Source: an uncultured Porphyromonadaceae bacterium (GTDB taxonomy: Bacteria; Bacteroidota; Bacteroidia; Bacteroidales; Muribaculaceae). From it: a DNA stretch of 7,594 bases. Positions 1-6,074 of this stretch are shown piece after piece. Position numbers and translations under genes: made by a program. Each line of letters starts with the position of its first letter. Positions within the stretch are counted from its first letter, which is position 1. Location of the stretch: contig CAMWUX010000054.1 of NCBI GenBank assembly GCA_947177605.1, positions 1 to 7,594 of the forward strand, given 5' to 3'. Under the pieces are notes generated by a model that did no database searches, was not told the origin of the DNA, and saw only the letters and a program-made list of their open reading frames with translations.

Positions 1-3000
1 GAGTTCCGACGATGTGGTGGGCATCGCCTACGAATATACTTACAATGGCAAAGTGTACCAGGTCGGTGAGTTCTCCTCCGACATCACATCCACCGATCAG
101 ACCCTCTTCGTGAAGATGCTTAAAGGCACCACCATATCGACCGACCTGCCGATGTGGCACCTGATGATGAAAAACGTATACTCGCTCGGAGCATACCAGC
201 TTCAGAATACCAACTTCAAGCTGCAGATAAAGTATCTCTCCGACACCACTGGCACGGAAATCAACTACCTTCCGGTGCCCGGACTCGAAAAACAGCCCCT
301 GCTTCAGGTGATGAATCTCGACCGACTGGACTCCAACCAGCAGTCCAATTCCGACGGCTTCTTCGACTTCATCGAAGGCTACACGGTGCAGTCGTCGTCG
401 GGTAAGATCATCTTCCCGGTAGTCGAGCCGTTCGGCTCGCATCTGGCGAAGAAGATCAATAATCCCACACTCGCCCGCCAGTATGTGTATCAGGAACTTT
501 ACGACAGCACTCTGGTAGTGGCGCGCCAGTTTGCCGACAAGAATAAATTTGTACTCACAGGCGAATACCAGGCGTCGGCCGGTGCGCAGATACGCCTCAA
601 CGCCATGAACGTGCCGCGCGGATCGGTGATTGTGACCGCCGGCGGCGTGGTGCTCAACGAAAACAGCGATTATACCGTCGACTATGCCATGGGCGTAGTG
701 ACCATCATCAACCAGAGCATCATCGACTCGGGACAGAACATCAGCGTGACACTCGAAAACCAGTCGATGTTCTCAATGCAACGCAAGACTCTGCTCGGCC
801 TCGATCTCAGCTACAAGTTCAGCAAGGACTTCACTCTCGGCGGTACGCTCCTCCACTACGGCGAGAAGGCTCTGACCGAGAAGGTCAACATCGGCGACGA
901 GATAGTCAACAATACCATGTGGGGCCTCAACTTCTCCTACAACAAGGAATTCATGTGGCTTACCAACTGGCTCAACAAGATACCGACCGTCAACGCCACA
1001 GCACCGTCGACCATCAACGTACGCGGCGAATTCGCCCAGCTCATCCCCCACGCGCAGAAGAGCGGCTCGAATGCCGGCAGCTCATTCATCGACGACTTCG
1101 AGTCGGCTCAGAGCGGTATCGACCTGCGCTCACCCTACGCATGGTTTCTCGCCTCCACCCCGTATGAATCAGGCTCAGGCGCTCTATTTCCCGAAGCCGC
1201 GCTGAGCAACAATGTGGACTACGGCAAAAACCGCGCCCTGCTCAACTGGTACTACATCGACCGCCTCTTCACCTCCAAAAACTCATCAATGCTGCCCGGC
1301 TATCTCAAGAGCGACGTGCAGCAGCTTTCCAATCCCTACGTGCGTGAAGTGACGATGCGCGAGATATTCCCCGACCGCCAGATCACATACGGCGAAGCAT
1401 CTACGATCCAGACACTCAACCTCTCCTTCTATCCTTCCGAGCGCGGCCCATACAACCTCGACGCGGTAAATATCGACGCCGATGGCAATCTCACTAATCC
1501 CGAACACCGCTGGGGCGGTATCATGCGCCGACTGGAAAATACCAACTTCGAGCAGAGCAACATCGAGTATGTGCAGTTCTGGATGCTCAACCCCTTCCTC
1601 GATCCCGACAATCCCAACTACGAAGGCGGTGATCTCTACTTCAACTTCGGCGAGATCAGCGAGGATATTCTCAAGGATGGTCTGAAATCGTATGAGAACG
1701 GTCTGCCCTACGACGGCACCACCAATCAGACCACATCTACCGTGTGGGGTCGCGTAAGCTCACAGAACTCACTGACTTACGCTTTCGACAACAGCGACCG
1801 TGCCCGACTCAATCAGGACGTCGGTCTCGACGGTCTGAAAAACGACGATGAATTTACCTTCTCATCCTACTCCGAATATCTTGACGGGCTGCGCTCACGC
1901 CTGCCGCAGACGACATTGCTCGCCATGCAGGACGATGAATTCTCTCCTCTCAATGACCCCGCCGGCGACAACTATCATTTCTATCTCGGCCACGACTACG
2001 ACCAGCAGCATACATCCATCCTTGACCGCTACAAGCACTACAATGGAGTGGAAGGCAACTCGCTCTCGCCCGACGATGCGCCCGATCCTCTCTACCAGTC
2101 GTCGCGCTCGCTCCCCGATGTGGAGGACATCAATCAGGACAATACCCTTAACGAATACGAACGATACTACCAATATAAGGTGAGCATCCGCCCCGAGGAC
2201 CTCGTAGTAGGCCGCAACTACATTACCGACAAACAGGTATCCGTAGTGCCGACACGCGACGGCGGCGAACTCACGGTCGAATGGTTCCAGTTCAAGATTC
2301 CGCTCGACGACTATGAGAAGATCGTAGGCTCTATCAACGGCTTTTCCACTATCCGCTTCGTGAGAATGTTCATGACCGGCTTCTCCAAGCCAACCCACCT
2401 GCGTTTCGCCACCCTCGAACTCGTGCGCGGCGAATGGCGACCTTATGATTTCAACCTCAACCTGCGCGGCGATGCTCCGGCCGACGGCAAGCTCGACATC
2501 TCGGTAGTCAATATCGAAGAGAATTCCGGCCGTACACCCGTCAACTACGTGCTCCCTCCAGGTGTGACACGTATATCTGACCCCGGACAGACCCAGGTGG
2601 TGCAGCTCAACGAGCAGTCGCTTTCGCTTAAAGTCACCGACCTGCAGGCAGGCGACGCCCGCGCCGTGTACCGCACCACTTCCCACGACCTCCGCAACTA
2701 TAAGCGGATGCAGATGTGGGTACACGCCGAGTCGCTCATCGACGACAATACCGATCTGCGCAACGGCGATCTGAGCGTATTCATCCGTATGGGCTCCGAT
2801 GTGAAAAACAACTTCTACGAATACGAAGTGCCCCTGCAACTCACACCCCACGGACGATACTCCGACAATCCTACCGACCGATCTATCGTGTGGCCCGAGC
2901 AAAACTATGTCAACTTCCCGCTGCAGTGTCTCGTCGATCTCAAGAAGGAGCGCAACCAGGCCAAGCGCAACCAGCAGGAAGGCGTAGGCTTCGGAGTGCT

Positions 3001-6000
3001 ATACCTAGGCAATGACCCCGACAACGAACGCAACCGCATATCGGTGATGGGTAATCCCTCGCTGTCGGATATCCGTGTAATCATGGTAGGTGTGCGCAAC
3101 AACGCATCGCATACCAAAGATGGTATCGTATGGGTCAATGAGCTTCGAGTCACCGACTTCGAGTCGCAAGGCGGCTGGGCTGTGGATGCTGCGGCTCAAC
3201 TCGGACTCTCCGACGTGGCCACGCTCAATATGACCGCTCACCACGAGAGCGCAGGCTTCGGCGGTGTGGATCAGAGCCTCAACGATCGGCGTATGGACTC
3301 CTACACTCGCTATTCGGTAGCCGTACAGTCGGATTTGGGCCGCTTCCTGCCGGAGAAGGCCAAACTCCGCGCCCCCATATTCTATTCGATGACCAAAGAG
3401 CGCACTACTCCGCTATATAATCCGCTCGATCAGGACGTGCGCCTCTCCGATGCCCTCGAAGGAGCCACTCAGGCCGAACGCGACTCAATCAACGCCTACG
3501 CTCTCGAACGCGGATCGCAGGAAAACTTCTCGGTATCGGGTCTTAACTTCAACGTACGCAGCAAGAACCCCATGCCATGGGATCCGGCCAACTTCACACT
3601 CAGCTTCTCATTCAGCAAATCATCGAAGACCGACCCGACTACCGAATATGAGAATGTCAACGACTACCGCGGCAGTTTCCAGTACACCTACACTCCCTAC
3701 TTCAAGCCCCTGAAGCCTTTCGGCTGGCTGAAGACCAACAACAAGAACCTCAAATTCTTCAAAGAGTGGGAAGTGAACTGGCTACCGACTTCAATATCGT
3801 TCCTCACCTCGATGTCGCGCTACTACTACGAGCAGCAGACCCGCAGTGCCACCGACGTCAACTTCCAGCTGCCGGTATCGGTGAGCAAAAACTTCATGTG
3901 GGATCGCCAGCTCGCCGTGACGTGGAATCTTACCAAGTCGCTCAGCCTTACATTCAACTCCAACACTGCTGCCCGCATCGAGGAGCCGGTCGGCGCCGTA
4001 AATCGCAAACTATTCCCCGAGCAGTACCGCGAATGGCGCGACTCCATCTGGAGCAGCATCATGCATATGGGTACCCCTTGGGGCTACAACCAGACCTTCA
4101 CTGCCTCCTACCGCGCACCCTTCAACCGCATCCCGGCTCTCGACTTCATCACCGCCACCGCCAACTACAACTCCACCTACCGCTGGGATCGAGGCGCTAC
4201 GGTGGAAGATGTGAACCTTGGCAACACCATCGCCAATCAAGGCGTGCTAAGCGTCGACGGCCGACTGAACTTCGAGCAACTCTACAACAAATCGGCATAC
4301 CTCAAGAAGGTCAACACCCGCTTCGCCGCCGCCACCCGAGCGCGCAATACCCGAAATGCACGCCAGAATGCCAATTCGGGCAATAATACTCAGACACAAA
4401 AGCCTAAGAAGTTTGAGCGCACATACAGTCTCAAACCCGACACCACATTCGTGATCAAGCACAATCTGCGCAACAAGAAGGTGAAGATCACCGCCGTAAA
4501 GGCCTCCGACCCCAATGAAACGGTGGAAATCAAGTCGCGAGTAATCGACGCCAACAATGTGGAGATTCTCACCATGGGTACAGAGAACGTGAAGTTTACC
4601 ATCACCGAAGTGCGTAAGGAGAAAAATGGCTTCTGGGAAGAGGCAGCTCAATATGCCTCCAGATTCCTTATGATGACCCGCAGCGCCAACGTGCGCTGGA
4701 GCGACAACCGTTCGCTATCCGTGCCGCTTTTCCTCCCCAACGTAGGTAATATCTTCGGCCAGAGCAACAGCTACGGTCCGATGTCGCCGGGTCTGGACTT
4801 CGCCTTCGGTTTCGTCGACGAATCGTATGTCGACCGTGCAAAGGAACGCGGATGGCTCATGACCGGATCCGGTCAGACTTCCCCTGCAATGTATTCCCAT
4901 GCAAGCGAAATCAACTTCGAAATTACCCTTGAGCCGATACGCGGACTCAAGATCCAGCTCACCGCAAACCGCACCGACAACCGCACCCAGCAGGTACAGT
5001 TCATGTATGCGGATATGCCTACGGCCTTCGGCGGCACATACACCAAGACCCACTGTGCACTGGCCACCGCACTTAGCTCGTCGAGCCCCGACAACGGCTA
5101 TCAGAACGCAGCATTCGATCAGTTCCTCGCAAACATCCCGGTGGTGACAGAGCGTGTCGAAGCCCAGTATCACGGACTCAACTACCCCACCACAGGATTT
5201 ATGGAAGGTCGTCCGGAAGCCGGTACACCTTATAATCCTACTATCGGTACCGTCAGCCCCACCTCCTCCGATGTGCTCATACCCGCTTTCCTCGCCGCAT
5301 ACTCGGGTCGCAATGCCGCCACGCAATATCTATCGGTATTCCCGGGGCTTGCCGATGTACTACCCAACTGGCGCATCACCTACGATGGCCTTGTCTACAT
5401 CCCGGCCATACGCAACCTGTTCAAATCGCTCACCATCAATCACGCCTATCAGTGTACGTACACCGTCGGGTCCTATTCGTCGTATCTCAACTGGATATCG
5501 GCCGACGGCAGTCAGCTCGGCTTTACAGTCGACGAACTTACGGGCAACCCCATACCATCGTCGCCCTACAATATCTCGTCCATAACCATCACCGAACGCT
5601 TCGCTCCCCTCTTCGGCATCACCGCCACGCTCTACAACAATATGAGTTTCAATGCCGAATACCGCGACCAGCGTACTCTCACGCTCAATACCTCTGCCGC
5701 TCAGGTAGTGGAAGCCAATCAGCGCGGCATCAAAGCCGGCTTCGGCTATAAGATCGTAGGATTCAACACAGTGCTGAAGATGAAAGGGAAGCAGCAGGGA
5801 GTAAGCAACGACCTTACCCTCAATGCCGACTTCTCCTACTCCTTCACTCAGGCTCTGATACGCCGTATCGAAAACAGTTTCACACAGGCTACATCTGGCA
5901 CCCGCACGATAGCCTTTAACCTGACGGCCAACTACATATTGAGCCGCCGCATGAAACTCGGCCTTTACTTCGAGCATCAGATCAATACACCGCTCGTATC

Positions 6001-6067
6001 GTCGACCGCATACCCCACCACCAACACTGCCTTCGGCGTTTCATTCAATTTCTCATTAGCCCGCTGA
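1..6067 (+). CDS. sprA: SprA/Sov family outer-membrane translocon of the type IX secretion system, 5'-truncated
   Basis: The frame is open from base 2 to the TGA at 6065-6067 (about 2,021 codons). It has no stop before the first in-frame GTG at base 14, so the real start lies upstream. Known SprA/Sov proteins are about 2,400-2,500 residues, so roughly 400-500 residues with the signal peptide are missing. Numbering from the codon at base 14, family blocks are: an usher-like GGVVLNENSDYTVDY segment (about 210-224); SFIDDFESAQSGIDLR...WFLASTP (357-383); DLYFNFGEISEDILKDG (about 540-556); QDVGLDGL (601-608); LPDVEDINQDNTLNEYE (700-716); GNPSLSDIRVIMVGVRN; and VWVNELRVTDFE (1039-1050). Beyond about 1060, many alternating polar/hydrophobic strands rich in Tyr, Phe and Asn fit an outer-membrane barrel, ending in the strand-like FGVSFNFSLAR. 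There are only three Cys residues, as expected for an exported protein. From the family: SprA forms a very large 36-strand barrel that passes folded T9SS cargo to the surface with PorV and a Plug protein. Family assignment is firm from motifs; activity is inferred. Confidence 0.96.
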   Translation, partial: SSDDVVGIAYEYTYNGKVYQVGEFSSDITSTDQTLFVKMLKGTTISTDLPMWHLMMKNVYSLGAYQLQNTNFKLQIKYLSDTTGTEINYLPVPGLEKQPLLQVMNLDRLDSNQQSNSDGFFDFIEGYTVQSSSGKIIFPVVEPFGSHLAKKINNPTLARQYVYQELYDSTLVVARQFADKNKFVLTGEYQASAGAQIRLNAMNVPRGSVIVTAGGVVLNENSDYTVDYAMGVVTIINQSIIDSGQNISVTLENQSMFSMQRKTLLGLDLSYKFSKDFTLGGTLLHYGEKALTEKVNIGDEIVNNTMWGLNFSYNKEFMWLTNWLNKIPTVNATAPSTINVRGEFAQLIPHAQKSGSNAGSSFIDDFESAQSGIDLRSPYAWFLASTPYESGSGALFPEAALSNNVDYGKNRALLNWYYIDRLFTSKNSSMLPGYLKSDVQQLSNPYVREVTMREIFPDRQITYGEASTIQTLNLSFYPSERGPYNLDAVNIDADGNLTNPEHRWGGIMRRLENTNFEQSNIEYVQFWMLNPFLDPDNPNYEGGDLYFNFGEISEDILKDGLKSYENGLPYDGTTNQTTSTVWGRVSSQNSLTYAFDNSDRARLNQDVGLDGLKNDDEFTFSSYSEYLDGLRSRLPQTTLLAMQDDEFSPLNDPAGDNYHFYLGHDYDQQHTSILDRYKHYNGVEGNSLSPDDAPDPLYQSSRSLPDVEDINQDNTLNEYERYYQYKVSIRPEDLVVGRNYITDKQVSVVPTRDGGELTVEWFQFKIPLDDYEKIVGSINGFSTIRFVRMFMTGFSKPTHLRFATLELVRGEWRPYDFNLNLRGDAPADGKLDISVVNIEENSGRTPVNYVLPPGVTRISDPGQTQVVQLNEQSLSLKVTDLQAGDARAVYRTTSHDLRNYKRMQMWVHAESLIDDNTDLRNGDLSVFIRMGSDVKNNFYEYEVPLQLTPHGRYSDNPTDRSIVWPEQNYVNFPLQCLVDLKKERNQAKRNQQEGVGFGVLYLGNDPDNERNRISVMGNPSLSDIRVIMVGVRNNASHTKDGIVWVNELRVTDFESQGGWAVDAAAQLGLSDVATLNMTAHHESAGFGGVDQSLNDRRMDSYTRYSVAVQSDLGRFLPEKAKLRAPIFYSMTKERTTPLYNPLDQDVRLSDALEGATQAERDSINAYALERGSQENFSVSGLNFNVRSKNPMPWDPANFTLSFSFSKSSKTDPTTEYENVNDYRGSFQYTYTPYFKPLKPFGWLKTNNKNLKFFKEWEVNWLPTSISFLTSMSRYYYEQQTRSATDVNFQLPVSVSKNFMWDRQLAVTWNLTKSLSLTFNSNTAARIEEPVGAVNRKLFPEQYREWRDSIWSSIMHMGTPWGYNQTFTASYRAPFNRIPALDFITATANYNSTYRWDRGATVEDVNLGNTIANQGVLSVDGRLNFEQLYNKSAYLKKVNTRFAAATRARNTRNARQNANSGNNTQTQKPKKFERTYSLKPDTTFVIKHNLRNKKVKITAVKASDPNETVEIKSRVIDANNVEILTMGTENVKFTITEVRKEKNGFWEEAAQYASRFLMMTRSANVRWSDNRSLSVPLFLPNVGNIFGQSNSYGPMSPGLDFAFGFVDESYVDRAKERGWLMTGSGQTSPAMYSHASEINFEITLEPIRGLKIQLTANRTDNRTQQVQFMYADMPTAFGGTYTKTHCALATALSSSSPDNGYQNAAFDQFLANIPVVTERVEAQYHGLNYPTTGFMEGRPEAGTPYNPTIGTVSPTSSDVLIPAFLAAYSGRNAATQYLSVFPGLADVLPNWRITYDGLVYIPAIRNLFKSLTINHAYQCTYTVGSYSSYLNWISADGSQLGFTVDELTGNPIPSSPYNISSITITERFAPLFGITATLYNNMSFNAEYRDQRTLTLNTSAAQVVEANQRGIKAGFGYKIVGFNTVLKMKGKQQGVSNDLTLNADFSYSFTQALIRRIENSFTQATSGTRTIAFNLTANYILSRRMKLGLYFEHQINTPLVSSTAYPTTNTAFGVSFNFSLAR
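1469..1504 (+). other. EF-hand-like acidic loop 1 in SprA
   Basis: This codes for residues 486-497, NIDADGNLTNPE. The 12 residues match the spacing of an EF-hand calcium loop: oxygen ligands at positions 1, 3 and 5, Gly at 6, Leu at 8 and Glu at 12. The loop lies just before the conserved RWGGIMRR segment. Flanking helices are not obvious, so this is a loop resemblance only; a structural beta-turn is the alternative. Confidence 0.4.
1817..1852 (+). other. Asp-rich DxGxDG loop 2 in SprA
   Basis: This codes for residues 602-613, DVGLDGLKNDDE. The DxGxDG(L) pattern is shared by the SprA family and resembles the calcium-binding turns of extracellular Asp-rich repeats. It follows the VWGRVS...LTYAFDN block, predicted to be outside the cytoplasm. 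Metal binding is inferred from the pattern alone. Confidence 0.4.
2126..2161 (+). other. EF-hand/dockerin-like loop 3 in SprA
   Basis: This codes for residues 705-716, DINQDNTLNEYE, the best EF-hand-loop match of the three: Asp1, Asn3, Asp5, Asn6, Leu8, Asn9 and Glu12. It sits at the end of a strongly acidic stretch that begins near base 1915, before the YYQYKVSIRPEDL strand region. Calcium binding is an inference from ligand spacing. Confidence 0.45.
4319..4411 (+). other. Basic Asn/Gln/Arg-rich linker in SprA barrel region
   Basis: This codes for residues 1436-1466, a low-complexity stretch rich in Ala, Arg, Asn, Thr and Gln that ends in Lys-Pro-Lys-Lys. It has no hydrophobic pattern and looks disordered. 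It separates barrel-type strands from a small soluble-looking module (about 1467-1538, containing FVIKHNL, VIDANNVEILT and VKFTITEV). After that module, barrel-type sequence resumes at FLMMTRSANVRWS. The second half of the linker DNA is visibly richer in A than its surroundings. Confidence 0.55.
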
Positions 6068-6074
6068 TCCCATG
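6055..6074 (+). promoter_or_regulatory. sprA-uup junction, start codon without Shine-Dalgarno
   Basis: The sprA TGA (6065-6067) is followed by the four bases TCCC and then the uup ATG (6072-6074). The 20 bases before the ATG contain no AGGAGG-like stretch. Weak or absent Shine-Dalgarno sequences are normal in Bacteroidota. The tight spacing suggests co-transcription, with ribosomes terminating on sprA possibly re-initiating on uup. No separate promoter for uup and no terminator could be recognised here. Confidence 0.6.

Noticed and set aside
14..16. GTG at base 14 as the start codon of the large gene
   Set aside because: The frame is open upstream to the window edge and reads SSDDVVGIAYEY, and the protein would lack the signal peptide and 400 or more residues found in family members. 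The gene continues to the left. The ATG at 12-14 is out of frame.
1895..2902. 335-codon open frame on the minus strand
   Set aside because: It is entirely antisense to the most conserved part of sprA. Its composition (many Val, Gly, Glu, His) is what the complement of GC-biased codons gives, and it shows no recognisable domain.
3766..4386. 206-codon plus-strand open frame in another phase
   Set aside because: It is an overlapping shadow rich in Arg, His, Gln and Pro, while the sprA frame continues uninterrupted through it.
4715..5977. Minus-strand open frames of 203 and 205 codons (4715-5326, 5360-5977)
   Set aside because: They are antisense shadows of the sprA barrel region with no family motif.
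5930..6071. Internal promoter for the ABC-F gene at the end of sprA
   Set aside because: I looked for a Bacteroidota-type TTTG ... TAnnTTTG pair and found only weak partial matches in coding sequence.
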